Notes under the pieces: model-generated
Database searches by the model: none
What the model was told of the DNA's origin: nothing
The model's input: the letters and a program-made list of their open reading frames with translations, nothing else
Source of the DNA: Crocosphaera chwakensis CCY0110
GTDB taxonomy: Bacteria > Cyanobacteriota > Cyanobacteriia > Cyanobacteriales > Microcystaceae
Assembly: GCF_000169335.1 (NCBI RefSeq)
Contig: NZ_AAXW01000004.1
Span: forward strand, 124,001-188,000
Length of the DNA stretch: 64,000 nucleotides
Reading direction: 5' to 3'
In this document: positions 8,624 through 17,265 of the stretch, in pieces
Numbering within the stretch: the first letter of the stretch is position 1
How the letters are laid out: every line of letters starts with the position of its first letter
Made by a program: the position numbers and the translations under genes

Positions 8624-9682
8624 ATGATCATTGTGATGAAAGTTGGATCACCGGCTGATGAAATTGAACGCATTAGCCAAGAATTTACAGACTGGGGCTT
8701 AAGTCCTGAGAAAATCGTCGGTAAACACAAAGTCGTTATCGGCCTGGTAGGGGAAACCGCTTCCCTAGATCCCTTACAAATACAAGAAATTAGTCCCTGG
8801 ATCGAGACTGTACTACGGGTCGAACAACCCTTTAAACGGGCAAGTTTGGAATACCGTCACGGAGAATACAGCGAAGTGATTATTGATACGCCAGATGGAC
8901 CTGTTACTGTGGGGAAAAATCATCCCGTTGCGGTGGTAGCAGGGCCTTGTTCAGTGGAAAATGAAGCCATGATTGTTGAAACCGCAAAACGGGTTAAAGC
9001 AGCCGGAGCGAAATTTTTGCGCGGTGGGGCCTATAAACCCCGAACCTCCCCTTATGCTTTCCAAGGCCACGGAGAAAGTGCCTTAGAATTACTCGCTGCT
9101 GCCAGAGAAGCCAGTGGCTTAGGTATTATTACAGAAGTAATGGATGCTGCTGACTTAGACAAAATCGGAGAAGTGGCCGATGTGATCCAAGTTGGTGCTA
9201 GAAATATGCAAAACTTTTCTCTCCTCAAAAAAGTAGGCGCGCAAGATAAACCCGTGTTACTGAAGCGAGGAATGTCAGCCACCATAGACGAATGGTTAAT
9301 GGCTGCTGAATACGTTTTGGCCGCAGGAAATCCCCGTGTCATTCTCTGCGAAAGAGGCATCCGTACCTTTGATGGTAAATACACTCGTAATACTTTAGAT
9401 TTATCTGTCTTACCTGTATTACGGTCTTTAACGCACTTACCTATCATGATTGACCCCAGTCATGGCACTGGAAAATCTGATTATGTTCCTGCTATGGCCG
9501 CTGCTGCGATCGCTGCTGGAACCGATTCATTAATGATTGAAGTTCATCCCAACCCGGCCAAAGCTTTATCCGACGGGCCTCAGTCTTTGACCCCTGATAA
9601 ATTTGACCGTGTGATGCAAGAGTTATCCATCATCGGTAAAACCGTTAATCGTTGGCCTCAAGCAAAAGTCGCTTTAGCCTAG
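8624..9682 (+). CDS. aroF: 3-deoxy-7-phosphoheptulonate (DAHP) synthase
   Basis: A 352-residue type I-beta DAHP synthase catalysing phosphoenolpyruvate + erythrose-4-phosphate to DAHP, the first shikimate-pathway step. An N-terminal ~70-residue ferredoxin-like regulatory domain (MIIVMKVGSPADEIERI...) precedes the TIM barrel. Barrel motifs are AGPCSVENE (residues ~106-114), GGAYKPRTSPYAFQGHG, LLKRGMSAT and DPSHGTGKSDYV near the metal site, all intact. The N-terminal domain in this class mediates feedback inhibition by aromatic amino acids. Single gene. Confidence 0.95.
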   Translation: MIIVMKVGSPADEIERISQEFTDWGLSPEKIVGKHKVVIGLVGETASLDPLQIQEISPWIETVLRVEQPFKRASLEYRHGEYSEVIIDTPDGPVTVGKNHPVAVVAGPCSVENEAMIVETAKRVKAAGAKFLRGGAYKPRTSPYAFQGHGESALELLAAAREASGLGIITEVMDAADLDKIGEVADVIQVGARNMQNFSLLKKVGAQDKPVLLKRGMSATIDEWLMAAEYVLAAGNPRVILCERGIRTFDGKYTRNTLDLSVLPVLRSLTHLPIMIDPSHGTGKSDYVPAMAAAAIAAGTDSLMIEVHPNPAKALSDGPQSLTPDKFDRVMQELSIIGKTVNRWPQAKVALA

Positions 9683-9911
9683 AAAAATGGGGGTTTAAGT
9701 GTCATGAACCCTCACCTCATTACAGTAAGTCTAGTCGTTATTTTTATAGGGTTTCCCTGTAGAAGTAACGGCTACTTCATAATCAAAGACAGAATGCCCT
9801 CTTTTTGAGAGCTTAGGGATATATTTTGATTAAATGATCAGGTAGGCAAAGTGTCTAATCATTCTCAAATAGTTAAGAATAAATCTTAGTGTTGCCCACC
9901 CTACCCATTAT

Positions 9912-10340
9912 TTATTGAACCGTTGCACAGGGTTTCTGCTCATGACTACGAGGACAAGTTTCTAAGTCCTCAGTAACTGGATTTTCTGGATTTAAACCGA
10001 TCCAAGCATCAATAATTTCAGGATCAAAACCTACCCGATAAACCGCCTCAACTTGAATTAAAGGACGACGAATTAATAAAGGATCAGCAATCATTAACTC
10101 TAAGGCTTTTTCCTCGCTTAAATTATCAGGAAGTACCTCACCAGACTTGATTCTGGGTGCGCTTTTGTTGAACCATAAACTAACTGATAAGTCGCCAAAA
10201 AACGGGCGTAATTTTTCGGCTGTCCACGATTCAGTCAAGAGACTTTTTGCCTCTAAAGTGTGACCTGCTGCTATTAGCAAGTTTTTCTGTTTGGTGTTAT
10301 TTTTACACCCTGGTTTTTCGTAAAACGTAACGTTAGCCAT
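9912..10340 (-). CDS. ArsC/Spx-family nitrogenase-associated protein
   Basis: This 142-residue thioredoxin-fold protein of the ArsC/Spx family begins VTFYEKPGCKNNTKQKNLL, with one Cys (residue 12) in the arsenate-reductase position but followed by KNN rather than a second Cys. RRPLIQVEAVYRVGFDP (residues ~92-108) corresponds to the conserved RRP...G region. Relatives sit in nif clusters and are annotated as nitrogenase-associated protein. Its ATG overlaps the stop of the upstream 2Fe-2S gene by one base (TAATG), pointing to translational coupling. The C-terminal ~20 residues carry two extra Cys and a basic patch. Confidence 0.82.
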   Translation of the reverse strand: MANVTFYEKPGCKNNTKQKNLLIAAGHTLEAKSLLTESWTAEKLRPFFGDLSVSLWFNKSAPRIKSGEVLPDNLSEEKALELMIADPLLIRRPLIQVEAVYRVGFDPEIIDAWIGLNPENPVTEDLETCPRSHEQKPCATVQ

Positions 10341-10936
10341 TATTTATTTAAGGAAGTAATATAGTGTTCTTCGAGCAATTCTGCAATGTTTTTGGGATCA
10401 GCTTTACTGTGTTTAGCTTTTCCTGGCATTAAAATTAAATTAGGAGCTTTTCCACAGCGTTTTTGGCAACTGGTTTTTTCAATCGTAACATGATCTTGAA
10501 GCCCTAAATTACAGAGGGTTTGCTCAAGGAGTTGATGTAATTTGCGGCCACCTCTTTTTGCACAATCAGATTTACCACAGAGTAAAATCTTACCCTTTTT
10601 AGGACAAGTTTTTCCTTGAGGATTTACTGTTGCATCATTAGCTTTTTCTTCATCACATTTCACATTACAAGTAAGACGAGTAATCTCATAAGCTTTTAAT
10701 TTTAACTTAGTAAAATTACCCTTAAATTCCTGTTCTCCTGCAATAGAAATCCACTCCTCAGGTAATATATTCAAAGCTTGAGTATCTCGCAAACTTTTAT
10801 CAATTTTAATCTTTAATTGTCGCTCTCCAACTGCTAAAATTAAAGCTTTTGATTGACCATTAGATTTATAAACAAAGCCGACAAATTTGCCTTGTAGTTG
10901 AAAGGGAATTGTTTGACTAGGATTAACTGAACTCAT
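10340..10936 (-). CDS. thioredoxin-like [2Fe-2S] ferredoxin-domain protein
   Basis: 198 residues in two parts. Residues ~1-90 form a beta-rich module (QLQGKFVGFVYKSNGQ...). Residues ~115-195 form a thioredoxin-like [2Fe-2S] domain with four spaced cysteines (LLCGKSDCAKRGG and SCQKRCGKAPN), the pattern of Shethna/NuoE-like clusters. There is an additional Cys pair at NVKC near residue 92. It is translationally coupled to the ArsC/Spx-like gene and lies at the edge of the nif island, so a redox role connected with nitrogenase is plausible but inferred. Confidence 0.8.
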   Translation of the reverse strand: MSSVNPSQTIPFQLQGKFVGFVYKSNGQSKALILAVGERQLKIKIDKSLRDTQALNILPEEWISIAGEQEFKGNFTKLKLKAYEITRLTCNVKCDEEKANDATVNPQGKTCPKKGKILLCGKSDCAKRGGRKLHQLLEQTLCNLGLQDHVTIEKTSCQKRCGKAPNLILMPGKAKHSKADPKNIAELLEEHYITSLNK

Positions 10937-10965
10937 GACAACTTTCCTGAAATGATAGGGGAATT

Positions 10966-11018
10966 ATCAGTTACCAGTTACCAGTTATCGTTCACTGTTC
11001 ACTGTTCACTGTTCGCTG
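10966..11018. repeat. short tandem heptamer repeat (TTACCAG / TCACTGT)
   Basis: Two copies of TTACCAG followed by TTATCGT, three copies of TCACTGT and a diverged TCGCTGA. Heptamer units of this kind match the STRR-type repeats known from cyanobacterial spacers. It lies just upstream of the gene starting at 10936. Confidence 0.75.
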
Positions 11019-11171
11019 ATTCGATTACCATTTTTTTTTATTGATGAGATATTTTATCAACTAAAATGACAATAAAGTTCCTGTCAGGTTTAGGGATATG
11101 ACTTAACCTGTACTCAAACTATAAACCTTCTCAATAAGTAAGAAAAATAGTAGGAAAAAACTTGAAGAAAA

Positions 11172-11247
11172 GGGCTTAATAGAAGTCAGAAGTTCAGAGA
11201 ACTCATTTTTCTGGTTATCCTTATTTCTAATGTTACCGATTAAGCCC
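11172..11247 (-). terminator. terminator-like long hairpin after nifT
   Basis: GGGCTTAAT (11172-11180) and ATTAAGCCC (11239-11247) form a perfect 9-bp stem enclosing a ~58-base loop that itself contains AGTTC/GAACT pairing. On the minus strand the stem is followed by TTTTC, so it is a fair terminator for the nifP-nifT operon, separating it from the two genes downstream. Confidence 0.5.
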
Positions 11248-11264
11248 GAAAAATTGGAGGAAGA

Positions 11265-11465
11265 CTAGAGACGTTTTGCGTCCAAGGTTTGGGGTAACTT
11301 GGTATCGTCATTAAGGTTAGGAAATTGTAATTCCCAACCATTCGCTAAGGTTAAAATTTTGCCGTCTCCTTCAATGGTTTCATTCACCACTGCTTCCTCT
11401 AAATCTTTCTTAGGAACGTAAACGGATAAATTTCCTGCATCTTCTCTGCTTAAGATCACTTTCAT
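11265..11465 (-). CDS. nifT: nitrogen fixation protein NifT/FixU
   Basis: A 66-residue protein (MKVILSREDAGNLSVYVPKKDLEEAVV...) with the typical NifT length, beta-rich pattern and conserved GGKILTLANGWELQFP-like end (here GDGKILTLANGWEL). NifT is a small nif-cluster protein of unclear biochemical role, dispensable where tested. The ATG is preceded by an AGGAG box (TTTAGGAGTTACGCC). It is the last gene of the leftward nifP-...-nifV-nifZ-nifT run. Confidence 0.92.
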   Translation of the reverse strand: MKVILSREDAGNLSVYVPKKDLEEAVVNETIEGDGKILTLANGWELQFPNLNDDTKLPQTLDAKRL

Positions 11466-11589
11466 GGCGTAACTCCTAAATTAGTTGATAGTTGAGAGGG
11501 AATAAGAAATAGAGGATAAGGAATAGTTGTTCTCTTAAACTCCTGACTCCTGTGCGATAGTGTCGGAAGGGAGTGAGGAACTCCTCAAA

Positions 11590-11934
11590 TTAAACCTGAG
11601 ACTCTTGTAGAGAAGGTTCTTCGATCAATTCTTCAATATCCTCGTCATCGGTATCATCGATAAATGTATCGTCTGCTGGAATTAATTCCTTGCGACGACA
11701 ACCGACAACGTAACCCTTTTCGAGAAAATGAACTGCGTAGATGTAATAACTTTGCAGATAGGTTCCAATGCCGACAACATAGCCCACATCACCTTTTTTC
11801 GCTAAAGTTTCGCCAACTTCTTTACCAGGAAACGTCCCATCATTGCGAATCATTCTCCGAAGACGAACCTTTGCCTCCATTTCAAAAGCAGGGGGATCAT
11901 TGAGTTCAATTTCACCTGGATTATACAATCCCAT
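11590..11934 (-). CDS. nifZ: nitrogen fixation protein NifZ
   Basis: 114 residues; the core (residues ~20-85) has VRLRRMIRNDGTFPGKEVGE and KGDVGYVVGIGTYLQSYYIY, the NifZ domain, which assists maturation of the P-cluster pair in the MoFe protein. The tail is very acidic (DDTFIDDTDDEDIEELIEE). Its start overlaps the 3' end of nifV by 14 bp and its Shine-Dalgarno (AGGAG) lies inside the last nifV codons, indicating coupled translation. Confidence 0.94.
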   Translation of the reverse strand: MGLYNPGEIELNDPPAFEMEAKVRLRRMIRNDGTFPGKEVGETLAKKGDVGYVVGIGTYLQSYYIYAVHFLEKGYVVGCRRKELIPADDTFIDDTDDEDIEELIEEPSLQESQV

Positions 11935-13054
11935 GAGACATACTCCTATTAGTTACAACATCAAGCAACTCCTCAACTGTCAGACTTCGTTTCATCTGTA
12001 CCGATAAATGACGCACCGAGTCTAACACCACTTGGGACTCTTCATGGTTTAAGCTAATACCATGTTGACTCAATAAATTGGTCAATAAATGTCGTCCCGA
12101 ATGTTTACCTACCACTAAACGACGTTTCCAACCCACCTCATCCGGAGAAAAGGGTTCATAGGTTTGGGGGTTCTGTAAAACACCATGAGCATGAATACCA
12201 GATTCATGAGCAAATACATTGTCCCCGACGATCGCTTTCCAAGGCGGAAGGGGGATACCAGAAGCCTTAACTACCATTTGAGATAATTCTCGCAGACGAG
12301 AAGTATCCATCCCTAAATCAACCTGATAGAGTCGTTTTAGAGCCATGATCATCTCTTCTAAGGCTGCATTACCTGCCCTTTCTCCCAACCCATTAACAGT
12401 GGTATTCACCGAAACCGCCCCGGCTTGCAACCCGGCTAAAGCATTGGCTGTGGCTAAGCCAAAATCATTATGGGTGTGCATTTCGATGGGGATCTTGATA
12501 GACTTTACCAATTTTCCCACCTTTTGAGCCGTGGTTAAAGGGTGAAGAATGCCTACCGTATCGCAGAAACGGAACCGAGAAGCCCCTAAACTTTCGGCAA
12601 ATTGAGCCACTTCCACTAAAAAGGACTCATCAGCCCGTGAAGCGTCTTCAGCCCCCACAGAAACAAATAAATCGTTATCTAGCGCAAAATTAATACTATC
12701 TCGTAACCGATCCCAAACAAGATTAGTTTTTCCTTTAAATTTTGCCTTAATTTGTATATCTGATACAGGAACTGAGACATGAACCCTGGTTAAGCCACAG
12801 GCAATGGAGGCTTCAATATCCGAACGTACCGCACGATTCCAGCCTAATAGAGCGGTTTTTAATCCTTTGTGGACAATGGCGGTGATGGCTTCGGCTTCTG
12901 AGCCTCCCATAGCAGGAATACCGACTTCCAACTCAGGAATACCGATGGCATCCATTAACACCGCGATCGCAATTTTTTCGATGGCAGTAAACACAATGCC
13001 GGCTGCTTGTTCTCCATCTCGTAGGGTTGTATCATTAATATGGACATGATTCAT
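11921..13054 (-). CDS. nifV: homocitrate synthase
   Basis: 377 residues of the HMG-CoA-lyase-like TIM-barrel family. NDTTLRDGEQAAGIVF (residues ~7-22) and MHTHNDFGLATANALAG carry the catalytic/metal ligands; NTTVNGLGERAGNAAL and the GKHSGRHLL stretch are as in NifV and LeuA relatives. NifV condenses acetyl-CoA with 2-oxoglutarate to give R-homocitrate, the organic ligand of FeMo-co. Placement directly before nifZ-nifT and lack of the LeuA C-terminal regulatory domain favour NifV over isopropylmalate synthase. A strong GAGGAG lies ahead of the ATG. Confidence 0.95.
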   Translation of the reverse strand: MNHVHINDTTLRDGEQAAGIVFTAIEKIAIAVLMDAIGIPELEVGIPAMGGSEAEAITAIVHKGLKTALLGWNRAVRSDIEASIACGLTRVHVSVPVSDIQIKAKFKGKTNLVWDRLRDSINFALDNDLFVSVGAEDASRADESFLVEVAQFAESLGASRFRFCDTVGILHPLTTAQKVGKLVKSIKIPIEMHTHNDFGLATANALAGLQAGAVSVNTTVNGLGERAGNAALEEMIMALKRLYQVDLGMDTSRLRELSQMVVKASGIPLPPWKAIVGDNVFAHESGIHAHGVLQNPQTYEPFSPDEVGWKRRLVVGKHSGRHLLTNLLSQHGISLNHEESQVVLDSVRHLSVQMKRSLTVEELLDVVTNRSMSHGIV

Positions 13055-13082
13055 GGCTTAAACTCCTCAAATTAACCAATAA

Positions 13083-13295
13083 TTAGGGAAACTGGAAATA
13101 AATTTGAGCATCTAACCAATCCCAAATTCTTTGTAATTGGGTTACCGAGATTAAGCCATATTGCCATAAGAGCATCGGGATGGGATCGCCAGGCTGTCTT
13201 TGGTTATTGATAACAACCGCGAGATCGTCCCGTGATAAGGCCATTTCTTGTTGTAAAAATTGACTGAATTCTGTAGAAATTGAATTGTTTTCCAT
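13083..13295 (-). CDS. small nif-operon protein (Asr1406-like position)
   Basis: About 70 residues from the ATG at 13295 (an upstream GTG at 13343 would give 86). The protein is acidic with a Trp-rich C-terminal half (LLWQYGLISVTQLQRIWDWLD) and no Cys. It sits 28 bp upstream of nifV, the place occupied by asr1406 in the Anabaena nifP-asr1405-asr1406-nifV order as I remember it. No function is known to me; co-transcription with nifV makes a role in cofactor supply or regulation possible. Confidence 0.7.
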   Translation of the reverse strand: MENNSISTEFSQFLQQEMALSRDDLAVVINNQRQPGDPIPMLLWQYGLISVTQLQRIWDWLDAQIYFQFP

Positions 13296-13601
13296 GACAG
13301 CACTGACAAGTTTCGTTATCAACAGTGTTTCGTGCGATGGCACTAAAGAGAATTTATTACTGAGAAAACTATAAAGAGGCTCAAGAGGAATAAAAAAGCA
13401 AACTTTACGGAATAATAATAATTAACCTTAATTGAGGGCAAAACCCCAGATAACGATAATTGATTACTCAGTTTTCCCAGATGGTACAAGTCGTTTAGAT
13501 TAAGAGATAAGGCAAAGCATAACAGTCCTACTATTGCCTTTTACCTCTTGTCTTTCTTGGTGAGCTACCCGGTGCGCCTACGATAGCGCGGGGTTTCACT
13601 G

Positions 13602-13886
13602 CTATTGCCTATTTTGATAAGACTTAATAGACTCAGAATCAACGGTATCCCAACATCGCTCTAGCCAGTCTACCAACTCTTGACGAGGAGCGATCGCCCC
13701 ATAGATAGCACTACGAAGTAAAATAGCATGAAGCCCATGTTCTATTTCTACCCACAATGAGCCATCTTCAGGACACCAGCAGGGAATTGTTAATTCTTGA
13801 AGACGTTGGTAAACACTCCAACGATCGCAACGAGAAACTTTCTCAACTTGACTGATTAAAGCATCAGGGTGGTAAGGTTGCATCAT
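13602..13886 (-). CDS. Asr1405/Asl0597 family protein
   Basis: 94 residues from a double ATG at 13881-13886; a longer TTG-started version (to 13940) would overlap nifP and is less likely. It contains two Trp-Cys patches (CDRWSVYQRLQEL; IPCWCPEDGSLWVEIEHG) and ends in DWLERCWDTV. This resembles the small cyanobacterial family named after Anabaena asr1405, located in the same position between nifP and nifV. The GC-rich cysteine/tryptophan spacing suggests a compact fold; function unknown. Confidence 0.75.
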   Translation of the reverse strand: MMQPYHPDALISQVEKVSRCDRWSVYQRLQELTIPCWCPEDGSLWVEIEHGLHAILLRSAIYGAIAPRQELVDWLERCWDTVDSESIKSYQNRQ

Positions 13887-13902
13887 AATTGTAAAGTAAA
13901 GG

Positions 13903-14613
13903 TCAAGGTAGTTTTTGTATCTTTTGTTCCAATTCTTCAATTCGGTCTAATAATGTCCGAATGACTTGGCCCTCAACATCGGGTAATTTGCCATGTTCTA
14001 AGGGGCAACCCCGACCACTACGGGAGATAATACGACCAGGAACGCCTACCACAGTGCAATCATGGGGAACATCGCCTAAAACGATTGATCCGGCTCCTAT
14101 ACGGACATGATTGCCAATTTCGATGTTGCCTAATACTTTTGCCCCAGCCCCTACAATGACCGAATCACCGAGGGTAGGATGGCGTTTACCACTTTCTTTA
14201 CCTGTCCCTCCTAGAGTGACATTTTGGTAAATGAGGCAATAATCACCAATAATTGCCGTTTCCCCAATCACAATACCCATACCATGATCGATAAAAACTC
14301 CTTGACCAAGGGTAGCCCCTGGATGAATTTCGATTCCCGTAAGAAAACGGGCAACATGGGATAAAAAACGGGGAAAAAAGGGCAAATTGCGATGCCATAA
14401 TTCATGGGAAAGACGATGGATCGCCAAAGCGTGTAAACCTGGATAGCAACACACCACTTCTAACCAATTACGGGCTGCGGGATCTCTTTCAAAAATGATT
14501 TGAAAATCTTTCCGCAAAAAACTTAATAGGTTAGTCTGAGAAGTGCGCGGTTCAGAAATAGAGCTTTCTGACGGACTTCCACGACGCTCTCTGACAGGGA
14601 GTGATCCAAACAT
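13903..14613 (-). CDS. nifP: serine O-acetyltransferase (nif-linked CysE homologue)
   Basis: 236 residues. After an N-terminal helical domain comes the left-handed beta-helix of hexapeptide acyltransferases: IHPGATLGQGVFIDHGMGIV, ...QNVTLGGTGKESGKRHP, ...GAKVLGNIEIGNHVRIGAG. These include the conserved His residues for serine and acetyl-CoA. It makes O-acetylserine for cysteine, hence sulphur for Fe-S clusters through NifS. The N-terminus carries ~25 extra Ser/Arg-rich residues relative to housekeeping CysE. First gene of the leftward nif operon; divergent from nifB across a 954-bp spacer. Confidence 0.92.
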   Translation of the reverse strand: MFGSLPVRERRGSPSESSISEPRTSQTNLLSFLRKDFQIIFERDPAARNWLEVVCCYPGLHALAIHRLSHELWHRNLPFFPRFLSHVARFLTGIEIHPGATLGQGVFIDHGMGIVIGETAIIGDYCLIYQNVTLGGTGKESGKRHPTLGDSVIVGAGAKVLGNIEIGNHVRIGAGSIVLGDVPHDCTVVGVPGRIISRSGRGCPLEHGKLPDVEGQVIRTLLDRIEELEQKIQKLP

Positions 14614-15567
14614 TAAATTCCGTGCTTGCGCATAGACTTAGTTGTTATGCTTATACCAAGTCCCCTATCTTACCCACGTCGAAAGACGGTGAGTCAAATT
14701 GATCAAGTTTATTAATGGTTTAAGTGGATCAATCAAAGTTAGATAGATTCAACCTTTCAGAGCTTTTAAAACTTTTTTTTGGGTCGGGGGACAAGTATTT
14801 TTTGATGGGGGATAGAGTATTTTTAGGGTGAGGGTTTTGTATTTATGTACTCAGTCGGAATTACCATCCTGAAAGACTTTGAAGCATTTTTTTCCCCTAT
14901 CATAGCGTAGAGGACTGACCACTCAAAATTAAAAAACTATAAAAGGGCTACAAGTCTCATCAGCTTTACAATTGAGCTATGTTATCCCTAAAAAACTCGA
15001 ACGCAAAAGTTCATAGCAAACCTATTAACTAGAAAATGTTACATTGGATACAGAATTGAATTCCGTGACAGCACTGGGGAGGCAAGAGGAAGCTAACTCG
15101 GTGTTTCTTTTAAAGGCAGGAGGCAGGAGGCAGAAGTACATATATCTTCTTAACTTCCTTACCCCCTTTACTCCTATCCTGAGTGTAAAATTCAAGGAGG
15201 AAAAACAAACCCAGAACACAGCCAAAGCCTTACGTAATAAGACTTAGACCCTGAGTACAAAAAAGCCAGAGTCCCCCCGTAAAAATACAGAAGCCTCCCC
15301 TAATAAATACCCGTACCCCGTACCCCTAAAAAAAATTAGTTAGACTCAAACCCTCGCAACATAAAGGTTTTGAGTCTATGAGTACAGCTTAAGTAATTCA
15401 ATCAATCCCAACCTACTCATCCTAACCTGACCCAAAAGGAGGGGGGTGGTATAAATGACATAACGCCGAAGACATACAGTTCATTGTTTTACCCTTTGCT
15501 CTTACTAAGCCTCTGACAATTCCTCTTTTAGTCAGGCTTTAGCTCACCCTCTAACTTACGGAATTCA
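14614..15567. promoter_or_regulatory. 954-bp divergent nifP-nifB control region
   Basis: No believable gene: the short ORFs around 15025-15247 run through purine repeat tracts. The spacer must hold the leftward nifP promoter and the rightward nifB promoter. In other cyanobacteria the activator CnfR (PatB) acts at nifB and nifP upstream regions; no cnfR gene is in this window. I could not find a GTA-N8-TAC NtcA box. Notable are a palindrome at 15341-15378 and three occurrences of TGAGTAC or its complement (~14848, 15251, 15379). A GGCAGGAGGCAGGAGGCAG repeat lies at ~15115. Confidence 0.6.
15341..15378. promoter_or_regulatory. palindrome upstream of nifB
   Basis: TAGACTCAAACC (15341-15352) and GGTTTTGAGTCTA (15366-15378) are inverted copies with one extra base, separated by 13 bases, about 190 bp ahead of the nifB ATG. 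Suitable as a dimeric regulator site (CnfR is the obvious candidate) or as the stem of a leader RNA. Confidence 0.4.
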
Positions 15568-17043
15568 ATGTTACAATCTACTGGTCTCATTAATACTGAC
15601 GCATCTACGGCTAATCCGACAACTGCACCGGGAACCTCATTTATTCCCCAAGCAAAAGGAGATTGTGCTTGCCCTTCAAGTGGGGATAGTACACAAACCA
15701 TAGATGCAAAGATTCAAGAAAGAATTGCCAAACACCCTTGTTACAGTGAAGATGCTCATCATCACTATGCACGGATGCACGTCGCTGTTGCCCCTGCTTG
15801 TAACATTCAATGCAACTATTGTAACCGCAAATACGACTGTGCCAACGAAAGTCGGCCAGGCGTTGTTAGTGAAGTTTTAACCCCAGAAGAAGCAGCACAT
15901 AAAGCATTAGTAATTGGTGGAAAAATTCCCCAAATGACCGTATTAGGTATTGCAGGTCCTGGTGATCCTTTAGCCAACCCGAAGCAAACCTTTCGCACCT
16001 TTGAATTAGTAGCAGATAAAGCCCCTGATATTAAACTCTGCTTATCCAGTAACGGATTGATGTTACCCGAATACGTTGATCGCATCAAAGAACTTAATAT
16101 TGATCACGTTACCCTAACCATTAATATGATCGACCCCGAAATTGGGGAAAAAATCTATCCTTGGGTACGATATAATCGTAAACGCTACAAAGGCGTAGAA
16201 GGGGTTAAAATACTCCATGAAAAACAAATGGAATCCCTCGATGCCCTTAGAGAAGCAGATATTCTCTGCAAAGTGAACTCCGTAATGATCCCAGGGATCA
16301 ATGATGACCATTTAGCAGAAGTTAACGAAGTCATTCGTTCTAAAGGTGCATTCCTCCACAATATTATGCCCTTAATCTCTGCTCCTGAACACGGGACTCA
16401 CTTTGGGCTAATCGGACAAAGAGGACCTACCCCTAAAGAGCTAAAAGCTTTACAGGATAAGTGTTCTGGCAACATGAAAATGATGCGTCACTGTCGTCAA
16501 TGTCGTGCCGATGCTGTCGGGTTATTAGGAGAAGATCGTTCTCAAGAATTTACCAAAGAGAAATTCTTAGAAATGGCTCCTGAATACGATGTTGCCCAAC
16601 GTCAAGAAGTTCACGCCAACATCGAAAAATTTAATGCTGAAGTTAAAGCAGCAAAAGTGCAACAAAAAGCACAAAACAAGAAAGCCAATGCACCTAAAAT
16701 ACTAGTGGCAGTGGCAACCAAAGGCAACCGCTTAGTTAATCAACATTTCGGCCATGCTAAAGAATTCCAAATCTTTGAAGTGGACGGCACTGACGTTACC
16801 TTTGTAGCACACCGCAAAGTGGATCACTACTGTCAAAGTGGCTACGGTGAAGAAGCAACCCTCGACAACATTATTAAGTCTATCTCCGACTGTAAAGGGG
16901 TACTCGCTTCTAAGATTGGCCATTGTCCTCAAGAAGAACTACGTAAAGCTGGTTTAGAACCTTACGAAGCTTACGATGTCATCGATAACGTTGCCATCAA
17001 CTTCTACAAAGATTATATGCAAAAACAAGCATTAGGAGCCTAA
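15568..17043 (+). CDS. nifB: FeMo-cofactor biosynthesis radical SAM protein NifB
   Basis: 491 residues. The radical-SAM cluster motif is CNIQCNYC with Cys78, Cys82 and Cys85, followed by KYDCANESRPG and the GIAGPGDPLANP S-adenosylmethionine-binding stretch. Residues ~380-490 form a NifX-like domain (KILVAVATKGNRLVNQHFGHA), as in the common two-domain NifB. It fuses two [4Fe-4S] clusters and inserts the central carbide to form NifB-co (L-cluster). The N-terminal ~45 residues are Thr/Ser-rich with a CAC pair. First gene of the rightward arm. Confidence 0.98.
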   Translation: MLQSTGLINTDASTANPTTAPGTSFIPQAKGDCACPSSGDSTQTIDAKIQERIAKHPCYSEDAHHHYARMHVAVAPACNIQCNYCNRKYDCANESRPGVVSEVLTPEEAAHKALVIGGKIPQMTVLGIAGPGDPLANPKQTFRTFELVADKAPDIKLCLSSNGLMLPEYVDRIKELNIDHVTLTINMIDPEIGEKIYPWVRYNRKRYKGVEGVKILHEKQMESLDALREADILCKVNSVMIPGINDDHLAEVNEVIRSKGAFLHNIMPLISAPEHGTHFGLIGQRGPTPKELKALQDKCSGNMKMMRHCRQCRADAVGLLGEDRSQEFTKEKFLEMAPEYDVAQRQEVHANIEKFNAEVKAAKVQQKAQNKKANAPKILVAVATKGNRLVNQHFGHAKEFQIFEVDGTDVTFVAHRKVDHYCQSGYGEEATLDNIIKSISDCKGVLASKIGHCPQEELRKAGLEPYEAYDVIDNVAINFYKDYMQKQALGA

Positions 17044-17046
17044 TGA

Positions 17047-17247
17047 ATGATTGATACCCTTAGCTATCGTCCTCAATCTTCTTCAGTTTCCTCAACCCGA
17101 AGTTCTCAAACAAGCGTCATCAACCCTTCCGGTTCAACCTCAACCCAAACGGAAAATAACTGTAATACTTGCGTTGATGACTATTCTATTCCTCCCTGTA
17201 CAGGGTTTTCCAAAGACTACAGTTGTTTTCCTAACCTAAACAATTAG
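17047..17247 (+). CDS. small Ser/Thr-rich, C-terminally Cys-containing nif ORF
   Basis: 66 residues, starting three bases after the nifB stop, with an AGGAG at 17034-17038 inside the nifB end at ideal spacing, so it is very probably translated. Residues 1-35 are low-complexity Ser/Thr/Gln; residues ~37-62 carry CNTCVDDYSIPPC and a fourth Cys, a spacing that could bind metal or a cluster. It is followed 18 bp later by fdxN. An alternative frame over the same bases (TTG at 17051) is also open but lacks a Shine-Dalgarno. Unknown function. Confidence 0.6.
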   Translation: MIDTLSYRPQSSSVSSTRSSQTSVINPSGSTSTQTENNCNTCVDDYSIPPCTGFSKDYSCFPNLNN

Positions 17248-17265
17248 TATTGGAGCGATCGCATC

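Noticed and set aside
15025..15247. Short ORFs on both strands in the nifP-nifB spacer
   Set aside because: They run through purine repeat tracts (GGCAGGAGGCAGG), overlap each other on opposite strands and have no family resemblance.
14614..15567. NtcA-binding box (GTA-N8-TAC) for nifB/nifP
   Set aside because: Looked for by eye on both strands; only spacings of 4, 6 or 12 bases found, so no site claimed.
17051..17239. Second open frame over the small nifB-fdxN ORF
   Set aside because: TTG start without Shine-Dalgarno, Pro/Leu-rich low-quality sequence; the 17047 frame has an ideal AGGAG and a cysteine motif.
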